Origin: a bacterium
GTDB lineage: Bacteria > Patescibacteriota > Patescibacteriia > UBA1558 > GWA2-36-10
Direction of reading: 5' to 3'
Length of the DNA: 5,113 bases
Assembly (NCBI GenBank): GCA_030690875.1
Contig: JAUYFP010000004.1
Span: 1-5,113, forward strand
Shown: piece after piece, positions 1-5,023 of the stretch
Layout: each line of letters opens with the position of its first letter
Numbering within the stretch: the stretch's first letter is position 1
The notes under the pieces: model-generated
Database searches by the model: none
What the model was told of the DNA's origin: nothing
What the model saw: only the letters and a program-made list of their open reading frames with translations
Made by a program: the position numbers and the translations under genes

Positions 1-1059
1 ACAAGGCATAATGGAAACCACCACAATATCTTTGGGATTTATTCCTTGTTTTTTGGCCCAATAAGTTTTTATCAATCCGCCCATAATGATTTCCGGCGAA
101 CGAACAGTAGTTAAATACGGTAAAATATCCGGACGATAAAACTCGGCGTATTTGACCCAACCAGGACAGCAGGATGTAAACATCGGCAAGGGCTTATTAT
201 TTTTTATTCTATCAAGCAATTCTCTGGCTTCTTCAATGGTAGTGACATCAGCGCCAACACTGACATCAAAAACATGCTTAACTCCCAATTTTCTAATAGC
301 GGCAATTAATTTGCCGGTTACTACTGTGCCCACTGGTAAGCCAAATTCTTCCCCAATACTTACTCTAATAGAAGGGGCAAACTGAAAAACCACGGTTTTA
401 CCTTTGGCAATCGTCCAATTATCCGCGCTCTCAAACTCGCCCACTCCTTCAAAAGCCCCAACAGGACAATGCGTCAAACACTGACCGCAATAAATGCAAT
501 CTTTATTTTTCTTGGCTGATGGGACAACTTTATAAAATTTTCCTTCTTTTTTAAATTCCAAAAAATCGACCCCAACTTTATGGCAAGCTTCCACACAAAG
601 TCCGCAATCAATGCATTTGGAAGTGTCAAACTCCAAGGCCGGACCAAATTTGTGAACTGGATAGCCTTTTTTCCTATCAGGAAATTTAGTAATACTGACG
701 CCATATTTTTTGGCAAATTCCTTAATACTACAATTTTGAAAATAAAGGCAATCGTGGCATTCCTCGCAATGCTCGGAAAAAATAAGTTCCAAATTTATTT
801 GCTTGGCTCTATTGATATTGGCGGAATTGGTAATAATTTTCATGCCCTCTTCCAATTTAGTAGTGCAAGCGGTAAAAAGGCCTTTTCGGCCGACAATCTC
901 CACTAAGCACAAGCGACAAGAGCCCTGAATTTTAATGTCTGGATGATAGCAAAGGGCCGTAATATTTATGCCTTTTTGCTTGGCCAATTCCAAAACCGTC
1001 TGCTCGCTGTCAGCAATATATTCTTTGCCGTCTATAATGACCTTAATTTTTTTCTTCAT
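1..1059 (-). CDS. hydA: [FeFe] hydrogenase catalytic subunit, HydA-like (3' end cut by window edge)
   Basis: Catalyses reversible proton reduction to H2 at the H-cluster, probably in the cytoplasm. The 353 residues present show the modular layout of Clostridium pasteurianum CpI. A plant-type [2Fe-2S] domain has C37, C48, C51 and C65. A His-ligated [4Fe-4S] site has H97, C101, C104 and C110. Two ferredoxin [4Fe-4S] sites follow (C149/152/155/159 and C188/191/194/198). The H-cluster domain has FAPS (227-230), TSCCPGW (295-301) and MPC (351-353). Aligned by eye with CpI, the offset is two residues: C297/C298 match C299/C300, and the proton-path acidic residues E279 and E282 are kept. The last visible codon is the second H-cluster cysteine; the remaining third of the domain lies outside. 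The ATG overlaps the stop of the upstream NuoF-like gene by ATGA, implying translational coupling. Odd points: Glu (323) where CpI has Gln325, and Thr (317) where CpI has Ser319. Family assignment is near certain; physiological direction and partner are inferred. Confidence 0.96.
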   Translation of the reverse strand, partial: MKKKIKVIIDGKEYIADSEQTVLELAKQKGINITALCYHPDIKIQGSCRLCLVEIVGRKGLFTACTTKLEEGMKIITNSANINRAKQINLELIFSEHCEECHDCLYFQNCSIKEFAKKYGVSITKFPDRKKGYPVHKFGPALEFDTSKCIDCGLCVEACHKVGVDFLEFKKEGKFYKVVPSAKKNKDCIYCGQCLTHCPVGAFEGVGEFESADNWTIAKGKTVVFQFAPSIRVSIGEEFGLPVGTVVTGKLIAAIRKLGVKHVFDVSVGADVTTIEEARELLDRIKNNKPLPMFTSCCPGWVKYAEFYRPDILPYLTTVRSPEIIMGGLIKTYWAKKQGINPKDIVVVSIMPC

Positions 1060-2042
1060 TTGAGTAATTTTTCCATCGCTGACTTAAAAGGCAAAACCAT
1101 CATTTTGCCAAAAGCGCAAAAACTGGTATTTTCCATCACAAAAAATAAATCCTCAACATTTTTTTTGTCTAGCTTATGATTCCTAATCATTTCTCTGAGG
1201 CGATAAGTTCCTTCCCGACAAGGCGTACATTTGTCGCAATTTTCTTTCATAAAAAAATCCGCCCAGCCCAGCATCAAGGTCCAAGGATCGGTCCGCAACT
1301 TATCATAAACAACTATTGAGCCCGAACCAAAAACTTGGCGCTTGGTTTCAGTGGATAAAATTATTTCACCGCTGGCGCCGCCACCAACTTGCAAAAAATA
1401 ATCAAAGTCAGAGATATTGTTTGTTTCTTTTAGAATCTTTTCTATTGACCAAGCCAGCGGCAATTCAAAAACACCTTTATTTTTTACCCGGCCCAAAATA
1501 GTATAAAATCTGGTTTTTTTATATTGGCCCTTGGCAATTTTATTTATATAATAAAAAGTTTCAATATTATTTATCAAGGTCGGAGAGCCGAAAATCCCCA
1601 CCTGTGCCGGAAAAGGTGGCTTTATTCGTGGCCGATGAATTTTATTTTCTATTTCCTGGCAAAGCGTGCTTTCTTCTCCGGAAAGGTAGCCGCCTTTTTC
1701 TCTAAATACTGTAATTGGTAAATTAGCAATTAATTTTTCTAATTTTGTTTTGTATTTTTTGTAATAATCTTTTTTTAAATAAATAATCGCCTGACTATTT
1801 TTAAAAGTCTGCAAAGCGATTTTTAAACCAATAATTAAATCCTCCGGATAATTCTGGATAATATAGCCGTCTTTTAAAGTGTCTGGCTCGCCTTCTGAAC
1901 CATTGGCCACAATGTATTTTTTGGCCGATTTTTGGTCCAAAACCGTCTGCCATTTTAAATAAGTGGGGAAATTGGCGCCGCCTCTGCCTTTGAGATCGGC
2001 CAATCTTAATTTTTCAATTATATTTTTGTTTTCACTTGACAT
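1056..2042 (-). CDS. nuoF: NuoF/HydB-type NADH dehydrogenase flavoprotein subunit (short form)
   Basis: Binds FMN and NAD(H) and passes electrons to an iron-sulfur cluster; probable partner of the coupled hydrogenase. Visible are the glycine-rich FMN loop GRGGANFPTYLKW (19-31), the NADH/FMN segment ANGSEGEPDTLKD (46-58), GGYLSGEESTL (117-127), the family stretch RPRIKPPFPAQVG, an SLBB-like region around GRVKNKGVFELPL, and the C-terminal [4Fe-4S] ligands C269, C272, C275 and C309 in CDKCTPCREG...SFCAFG. At 328 residues it is shorter than E. coli NuoF (about 445). It lacks the N-terminal thioredoxin-like [2Fe-2S] domain and the C-terminal ferredoxin domain of Thermotoga-type HydB. The start is constrained: an in-frame TGA lies one codon upstream of the ATG, so the short N-terminus is not an annotation error unless there is a frameshift. 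No Shine-Dalgarno is visible, and a TATAAT lies 7 nt upstream. No NuoE-like gene adjoins upstream; one could follow hydA outside the window. Whether it bifurcates electrons with ferredoxin cannot be told. Confidence 0.94.
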   Translation of the reverse strand: MSSENKNIIEKLRLADLKGRGGANFPTYLKWQTVLDQKSAKKYIVANGSEGEPDTLKDGYIIQNYPEDLIIGLKIALQTFKNSQAIIYLKKDYYKKYKTKLEKLIANLPITVFREKGGYLSGEESTLCQEIENKIHRPRIKPPFPAQVGIFGSPTLINNIETFYYINKIAKGQYKKTRFYTILGRVKNKGVFELPLAWSIEKILKETNNISDFDYFLQVGGGASGEIILSTETKRQVFGSGSIVVYDKLRTDPWTLMLGWADFFMKENCDKCTPCREGTYRLREMIRNHKLDKKNVEDLFFVMENTSFCAFGKMMVLPFKSAMEKLLK

Positions 2043-2049
2043 TGCTCAT

Positions 2050-2055
2050 ATTATA
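2050..2055 (-). promoter_or_regulatory. -10 box of the nuoF-hydA operon promoter
   Basis: A perfect TATAAT on the minus strand ends 7 nt before the nuoF ATG. A matching -35 is weak: TAGATT at 2078-2073 with a 17-nt spacer. The upstream DNA is T-rich. With the usual distance from -10 to the start point, transcription would begin at or one base before the ATG, giving a leaderless mRNA. The box lies downstream of the terminator of the preceding gene, so the operon is an independent unit. Confidence 0.6.
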
Positions 2056-2080
2056 CAATAAATACCAAAAAAAATCTAAC

Positions 2081-2127
2081 AAAAAAACCACTGAATAATT
2101 TTAGAAGATAAACTCAATGGTTTTTTT
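2081..2127 (-). terminator. Rho-independent terminator after the ABC transporter gene
   Basis: Read on the minus strand, the arm AAAAAAACCATTGA (about 2127-2114) pairs with TCAGTGGTTTTTTT (about 2094-2081) around an AT-rich loop of roughly 19 nt. One pair is U-G only on this strand; on the plus strand it becomes a C/A mismatch, which favours the minus reading. The hairpin begins 16 nt after the stop codon of the ABC gene. The A and T tracts in both arms could give some plus-strand activity, but no plus-strand gene needs it. Confidence 0.75.
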
Positions 2128-2143
2128 ATTTTTTAATTAAACT

Positions 2144-3904
2144 TTATTCAATAAAGCCACCGACTTGTTTTTCCCACAATTTCTTATACAAACCGCCAAT
2201 TTTAGCTATTAATTCTTTATGCGTGCCTTGCTCAATAATATGACCATTGTCCAAAACAATTATTCTATCCATTCTCATAATAGTTGATAACCTATGAGCG
2301 ATGACAATAACAGTTTTATTTTTCATTAAGTTAATCAGAGCTTCCTGAATCAAGGACTCTGACTGGGAGTCCAAACTAGAAGTAGCTTCGTCCATTACCA
2401 AAATTGGCGCGTTTTTTAGTATTGCTCTGGCAATAGCTACCCGCTGTCTTTCGCCACCGGAAAGCTTGACTCCTCTTTCGCCCACATAAGTATCATAGCC
2501 TTCAGAGAAACTAGTAATAAAGTCATGGGCATTGGCCAGCTTAGCGGCCTTAATAATTTCATTTTCCTGAGCTCCAAGTTTGCCGTATTGAATATTTTCT
2601 CTTAGAGTTCTATGAAATAAAATTGGATCCTGATTAACTAAAGCAATATTTTTCCATAAGCTCTCCTGTCTGACGCTGTTTATTTTTTGCCCATCAATTA
2701 ATATTTTTCCTTTACTCAAATCATAGTTTCTCAACAACAAATTCACCAAAGTTGATTTTCCCGAACCAGAAGCGCCGACAAAAGCCACTTTCTCTTTTGG
2801 TTTAACTACTAAATTAAGATCAAACACTACTTTTCTAGTTTGATTATAACTAAAATCAAGTTCTTGAAATTCAATTTCCCCCTTGCTTACTTTTAATTCT
2901 TTAGCGTTTTTGGCGTCAACTATCTCATGTGGCATGACTAAGACTTCTGTCATTTCATTAGCATCGGCCATATATTCATAATAGCGCCTAATAATACGGC
3001 CAAAATTCCACATTTTCATAAAAATGTTAATAACATAGGCTTGAATTAAAACAAAATCGCCGATAGTTATAATCTGTCTTTGCCATAAGGAAATAGCAAA
3101 ATAAAAAATGCCGATTTCTAAAAAAACCATCATCAATCCCTGAACAGCTTCAAAAGTATTGTCCATATTCCAAGTAAAAAGACGAAGCTTTTGAAAATCT
3201 TGATTGACCTTACCAAAATATTTTATTTCTCTTTGATAGCCGTTGAATAATTTTACATTAAGCTGGTTGCTTATTGTATCAGCTAAAACGCCGGTGAGTT
3301 TAGAATTAGCCTCTGCCCTTTCCAAATCATATTTTAATTTATAAGCGCTAAATGCGTAACTAATTATCACATAAATCACCAACCAAGCCAATATACCTAA
3401 AGCTAACCAAAGATCTCTTTTTATTAAAACTACTATAATAAGAAAAATATAAACAATCAGCGGAATTACCTCCCAAAAAATTAAATCTATTATGCCAACA
3501 AAGGAGTGAGTAAAGCGATTAACTCTTTTTACCAATGTGCCTACAAAGCTGTCGTTGAAAAAAGAAACTGAATGCTTGTGAAGATAAGCAAAACAATCAT
3601 CATAAATATCTTTGACAGCCATTGATTGAAAATAAGAAGCAAAAAAAGAAGCCAGTCGCCAAAAAAACCAACTTATTAAATAAAGCACTAATATTTTAAA
3701 TAAAATCAGTTTCAATTGGCCACTAGGATCAGTAGTGCTATCCCAATTGGCCAAAACATTAAAAAAATCTTTATAAAATAAAGGCCCAATAACACTTCCT
3801 AAAGGAGCAATAATCACCGAAATCAAAACTAAAAAAACAGCCAGCTTATATTTTTTTAGGCTTTGATAATAAATTTTAAATGTTTGTTTACCGTAACTTT
3901 TCAT
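2144..3904 (-). CDS. ABC exporter, fused membrane and ATPase domains (MsbA/multidrug type)
   Basis: A complete 586-residue half-transporter that should dimerise in the cytoplasmic membrane and use ATP to move a substrate outward. Hydrophobic segments near 22-43, 66-95, 135-160, 166-188, 252-275 and 278-300 fit the six helices of an exporter membrane domain. The ATPase domain has every catalytic motif: an aromatic A-loop near Y353, Walker A GASGSGKST (377-385), Q-loop Q425, X-loop VGERG (474-478), signature LSGGERQR (481-488), Walker B ILVMDE (501-506), D-loop SSLD (509-512) and H-loop H537. The substrate cannot be read from the sequence; lipids, peptides and drugs are all possible. There is no adjacent partner half-transporter, so a homodimer is the simplest reading. 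The start is chosen at the first ATG, which has no Shine-Dalgarno but has an extended -10 box 7 nt upstream. The tRNA-Asn gene ends 49 nt upstream on the same strand with no terminator between. Confidence 0.95.
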   Translation of the reverse strand: MKSYGKQTFKIYYQSLKKYKLAVFLVLISVIIAPLGSVIGPLFYKDFFNVLANWDSTTDPSGQLKLILFKILVLYLISWFFWRLASFFASYFQSMAVKDIYDDCFAYLHKHSVSFFNDSFVGTLVKRVNRFTHSFVGIIDLIFWEVIPLIVYIFLIIVVLIKRDLWLALGILAWLVIYVIISYAFSAYKLKYDLERAEANSKLTGVLADTISNQLNVKLFNGYQREIKYFGKVNQDFQKLRLFTWNMDNTFEAVQGLMMVFLEIGIFYFAISLWQRQIITIGDFVLIQAYVINIFMKMWNFGRIIRRYYEYMADANEMTEVLVMPHEIVDAKNAKELKVSKGEIEFQELDFSYNQTRKVVFDLNLVVKPKEKVAFVGASGSGKSTLVNLLLRNYDLSKGKILIDGQKINSVRQESLWKNIALVNQDPILFHRTLRENIQYGKLGAQENEIIKAAKLANAHDFITSFSEGYDTYVGERGVKLSGGERQRVAIARAILKNAPILVMDEATSSLDSQSESLIQEALINLMKNKTVIVIAHRLSTIMRMDRIIVLDNGHIIEQGTHKELIAKIGGLYKKLWEKQVGGFIE

Positions 3905-3911
3905 GTTTATA

Positions 3912-3920
3912 ATTATAGCA
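3912..3920 (-). promoter_or_regulatory. Extended -10 promoter of the ABC exporter gene
   Basis: The minus strand reads TGCTATAAT, a perfect TGnTATAAT extended -10 element. It ends 7 nt before the ATG, the same distance as at nuoF. A -35 is not needed for this class and none is well placed; TTGTAA at 3944-3939 is 21 nt away. The predicted start point falls at or just before the ATG, implying leaderless mRNA. An AAGG at about 3926-3922 is too far from the ATG to act as a Shine-Dalgarno site. Confidence 0.65.
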
Positions 3921-3953
3921 CACCTTTTAATAATATTTTTACAATATATAATT

Positions 3954-4029
3954 TGGCTCCCCCAGTAGGGCTTGAACCTACAACTTCTGCGTTAACAGCG
4001 CAGCGTTCTACCAATTGAACTACAGGGGA
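3954..4029 (-). tRNA. trnN: tRNA-Asn, anticodon GTT
   Basis: A full 76-nt cloverleaf on the minus strand including an encoded CCA tail (3956-3954). The acceptor arm UCCCCUG pairs with UGGGGGA (two wobbles next to the body). The D stem is GUUC/GAAC, the anticodon stem CUGCG/CGCAG with loop CUGUUAA, and the T stem GUAGG/CCUAC with loop UUCAAGC. Anticodon GUU reads both Asn codons, AAC and AAU. The gene has no convincing promoter immediately upstream: only about 31 nt separate it from the U-tract of a terminator, and the nearest strong promoter is about 170 nt upstream, before that terminator. This layout suggests that its transcription depends on reading through the terminator. Confidence 0.97.
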
Positions 4030-4060
4030 TAATATTTTCCTGTCTTGTTAGAAAAATATT

Positions 4061-4085
4061 AAAAAAATCGGCCAGTTTGACCGAT
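4061..4085 (-). terminator. Intrinsic terminator just upstream of tRNA-Asn (candidate attenuator)
   Basis: The minus-strand RNA reads AUCGGUC, loop AAACU, GGCCGAU, then UUUUUUU. That is a 7-bp stem with one U-G pair followed at once by a U-tract and more AU-rich sequence. On the plus strand the U-G becomes a C/A mismatch and no comparable U-tract abuts the stem, so it acts on minus-strand transcripts. No ordinary gene ends here: the transcript it would stop starts about 105-130 nt upstream and carries only a 19-codon ORF. Its 5' arm is also the 3' arm of the alternative hairpin at 4124-4077. Confidence 0.75.
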
Positions 4086-4124
4086 AATTAATAATATTTT
4101 TTATTATAAAAATTTACCGGTCAA
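4077..4124 (-). promoter_or_regulatory. Candidate antiterminator hairpin competing with the tRNA-Asn terminator
   Basis: On the minus strand UUGACCGGUAA (4124-4114) pairs with UUAUCGGUCAA (4087-4077) over 11 bp with one G-U. The intervening 26 nt can form a further 6-bp stem, AUAAUA/UAUUAU, around an AAAAA loop. The 3' arm contains the left arm of the terminator at 4085-4061, so the two hairpins cannot coexist. The 5' arm covers the last codons and the stop of the small leader ORF, so a ribosome finishing that ORF would block this hairpin and favour termination. Complementarity is seen directly; the switching role is inferred. Confidence 0.55.
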
Positions 4125-4173
4125 GAAATCGGTTTAGATTATTCATATTATTGTTAACTTTTCTAAAAATCAT
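4114..4173 (-). CDS. Putative Asn-rich leader peptide (19 aa) upstream of tRNA-Asn
   Basis: The ORF encodes MIFRKVNNNMNNLNRFLDR, with six Asn codons (residues 7, 8, 9, 11, 12 and 14; four AAT and two AAC). It lies inside the short transcript predicted between the strong promoter at 4226-4198 and the terminator at 4085-4061, and precedes a tRNA that reads exactly these codons. The ATG is about 18 nt from the predicted start point. There is no recognisable Shine-Dalgarno, which weakens the case for translation. The stop codon and last codons form one arm of the proposed antiterminator. The peptide would have no function of its own; ribosome position on it would be the signal. Caution: AAT and AAC are common by chance in AT-rich DNA. 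Confidence 0.45.
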   Translation of the reverse strand: MIFRKVNNNMNNLNRFLDR

Positions 4174-4197
4174 GTCTATTTATTAATGATTAACTAT

Positions 4198-4226
4198 ATA
4201 ATAGCAAAAATTGACTAAAATGTCAA
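4198..4226 (-). promoter_or_regulatory. Strong sigma70-type promoter for the leader/tRNA-Asn unit
   Basis: On the minus strand a perfect -35 TTGACA (4226-4221) is followed by a 17-nt spacer ending in TGC (the extended -10 element), and by TATTAT (4203-4198), one base from consensus. The predicted start point is near 4191-4190. It lies just downstream of the terminator of the upstream gene and is the best promoter in the window. Nothing but the leader ORF, the hairpins and the tRNA lies downstream before the ABC gene. Confidence 0.75.
4211..4226. repeat. Short inverted repeat over the -35 box (possible operator)
   Basis: TTGAC and GTCAA form perfect 5-bp arms separated by 6 nt. One arm is the -35 box itself and the other lies in the spacer. 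The position suits a repressor site, but arms this short arise easily by chance in AT-rich DNA. Confidence 0.25.
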
Positions 4227-4247
4227 ATTTAATAAAAAAATCACAAT

Positions 4248-4280
4248 AAAAAAGGGCCCAGCATTCGAAGCCAAGCCCCC
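4248..4280 (-). terminator. Rho-independent terminator of the 195-aa gene
   Basis: The minus-strand RNA reads GGGCUUGGC, loop UUCGAAU, GCUGGGCCC, then UUUUUU. The 9-bp stem has three wobble pairs and two more G residues sit before it. It lies about 43 nt after the stop codon of the hypothetical gene and before the next promoter, so it cleanly separates the two units. It is much richer in GC than the other terminators in the window. Confidence 0.85.
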
Positions 4281-4289
4281 ATATCTTTT

Positions 4290-4307
4290 CCGCGCATTGC
4301 TACGCAG
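4290..4307 (-). other. GNRA-capped stem-loop in the 3' UTR of the 195-aa gene
   Basis: The minus-strand RNA CUGCGUA-GCAA-UGCGCGG can form a 7-bp stem (two U-G pairs) capped by a GCAA tetraloop, between the stop codon and the terminator. It may stabilise the mRNA 3' end or bind a protein. No known RNA family is recognised. Confidence 0.4.
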
Positions 4308-4323
4308 AAAAAGCAAAAGAACC

Positions 4324-4911
4324 CTACTTGTTGCGACGACCACGCCGCAATCGCTCAACCACATCATTGGCCACACCAATGGGTGCATTGAAGCCAGACG
4401 CAGGATGGCCATAAAGATATTGCGTCAGCTTATCGATAAAATGCTGATCGGAGTCCCGCCTAGCGCGAGACATCACTTCAATAAAGTAGGCGAAACGCCG
4501 AACCTGGACAGGATTGAGTGGCAGACTGCCACTTAGAACTGCCAAAAAGTCCTGCTGACTTTTGAAGCCAAGCTTCTTGGAAGTCCAGCCAAGATTCAAC
4601 ATCTTCAGAGAAATCTCCTCTAAAATTTCCCGAACACTAGGATTAAGCCCCTCTAGTTCGATGAGCTGAAAGCCACGGCGTTCCAAATGACACGCAAGAC
4701 GAAGCTTAGCTTCGTCTTCGAGTAATAACTTACCATTAACCCATAACAAAACTGTCTCCGGCCGACTTTTGGTCGTTTCAGCTATCGGCTCAACAACCTC
4801 CTTGAGCTGATTGGTGGTAAGTCGTTGAGAAGAACCATGCTCTGCCAGGTAATTCTCCTTAAGACACCTGACATACATCTGCAAGGCCTTCTTCAGAGTC
4901 ATCCGTTTCAT
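4324..4911 (-). CDS. Hypothetical protein (195 aa) with two possible XRE-like helix-turn-helix segments
   Basis: I do not recognise the family. The protein is soluble, with no signal peptide or membrane segment. Two stretches resemble lambda-repressor-type folds: residues 36-84, including ETVLLWVNGK and LRLACHLERRG, and residues 97-146, including LGFKSQQDFLAVLSG and VRRFAYFIEVM. Each has a W/LxxG-like turn followed by a helix where XRE proteins have 'Wl.Gk....la..l'. The tail RLRRGRRNK is basic. A DNA- or RNA-binding regulator is a reasonable guess only. The start is placed at the ATG at 4911 because AAGGAG lies 6 nt upstream; a GTG at 4938 would add nine residues but has no such site. Two sampled 60-base lines inside the gene are 50-55% GC, against about 38% in a fairly GC-rich line of the ABC gene. 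With its own promoter, Shine-Dalgarno and GC-rich terminator it behaves like a self-contained cassette, possibly acquired by transfer. Confidence 0.7.
   Translation of the reverse strand: MKRMTLKKALQMYVRCLKENYLAEHGSSQRLTTNQLKEVVEPIAETTKSRPETVLLWVNGKLLLEDEAKLRLACHLERRGFQLIELEGLNPSVREILEEISLKMLNLGWTSKKLGFKSQQDFLAVLSGSLPLNPVQVRRFAYFIEVMSRARRDSDQHFIDKLTQYLYGHPASGFNAPIGVANDVVERLRRGRRNK
4696..4718. repeat. Perfect 10-bp inverted repeat inside the 195-aa gene
   Basis: AAGACGAAGC and GCTTCGTCTT are exact reverse complements separated by only 3 nt. The site encodes part of the EDEAKLRL stretch in the first helix-turn-helix-like segment. It could form a strong mRNA hairpin, or a dyad site in DNA for a dimeric protein, perhaps the gene's own product. 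It may also be chance. Confidence 0.5.
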
Positions 4912-4917
4912 TAGCAA

Positions 4918-4924
4918 CTCCTTT
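4918..4924 (-). promoter_or_regulatory. Shine-Dalgarno site that fixes the 195-aa start
   Basis: The minus strand reads AAAGGAG, then TTGCTA (6 nt), then ATG. This is a textbook spacing and the only strong Shine-Dalgarno placed before any start in the window. It supports the ATG at 4911 over the GTG at 4938, since the site lies within the extension the GTG would create. Confidence 0.8.
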
Positions 4925-4994
4925 GCTTTGAGATCCACAACTCGAACTTGGACACTACCTGATGTTGATGCAATAGAACGAAAATAGACCTATA

Positions 4995-5023
4995 TTCTTA
5001 ACATATTTTAATATTTTTGTCAA
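4995..5023 (-). promoter_or_regulatory. Probable promoter of the 195-aa gene
   Basis: A perfect -35 TTGACA (5023-5018) is followed by a 17-nt spacer ending in TGT (extended -10 type) and by a poor -10, TAAGAA (5000-4995). It sits directly after a 17-base T tract on this strand, which could act as an UP element. Transcription from here would give a 5' leader of roughly 75 nt before the ATG, unlike the leaderless arrangement of the nuoF and ABC genes. Confidence 0.5.

Noticed and set aside
474..716. 80-codon minus-strand ORF inside hydA
   Set aside because: It lies in another frame over the ferredoxin-domain region of HydA, where the CxxCxxCxxxC ligands are in the main frame. It is not a separate gene.
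152..1721. Several plus-strand ORFs of 61-108 codons opposite the hydrogenase genes
   Set aside because: They are antisense shadows of the NuoF and HydA reading frames, whose motifs are continuous on the minus strand. They show no Shine-Dalgarno, family motifs or separate composition.
4030..4200. T-box riboswitch upstream of tRNA-Asn
   Set aside because: No T-box core sequence or stem I features are seen, and T-boxes sense tRNA to control synthetase or amino-acid genes. The leader-peptide model fits the short leader better.
4215..4536. ORFs of 65 and 79 codons around the terminator and 3' half of the 195-aa gene
   Set aside because: They run across the terminator hairpin or antisense to the gene, and lack initiation signals.
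4264..4573. GAAGCCAAGC occurring at 4267-4276 and 4564-4573
   Set aside because: A 10-nt match within one GC-richer segment, one copy in the terminator and one in coding sequence, without flanking similarity. Likely chance.
4912..4938. GTG start giving a 204-residue version of the hypothetical protein
   Set aside because: The AAAGGAG Shine-Dalgarno lies inside this extension, 6 nt from the ATG at 4911, so the shorter start fits better.
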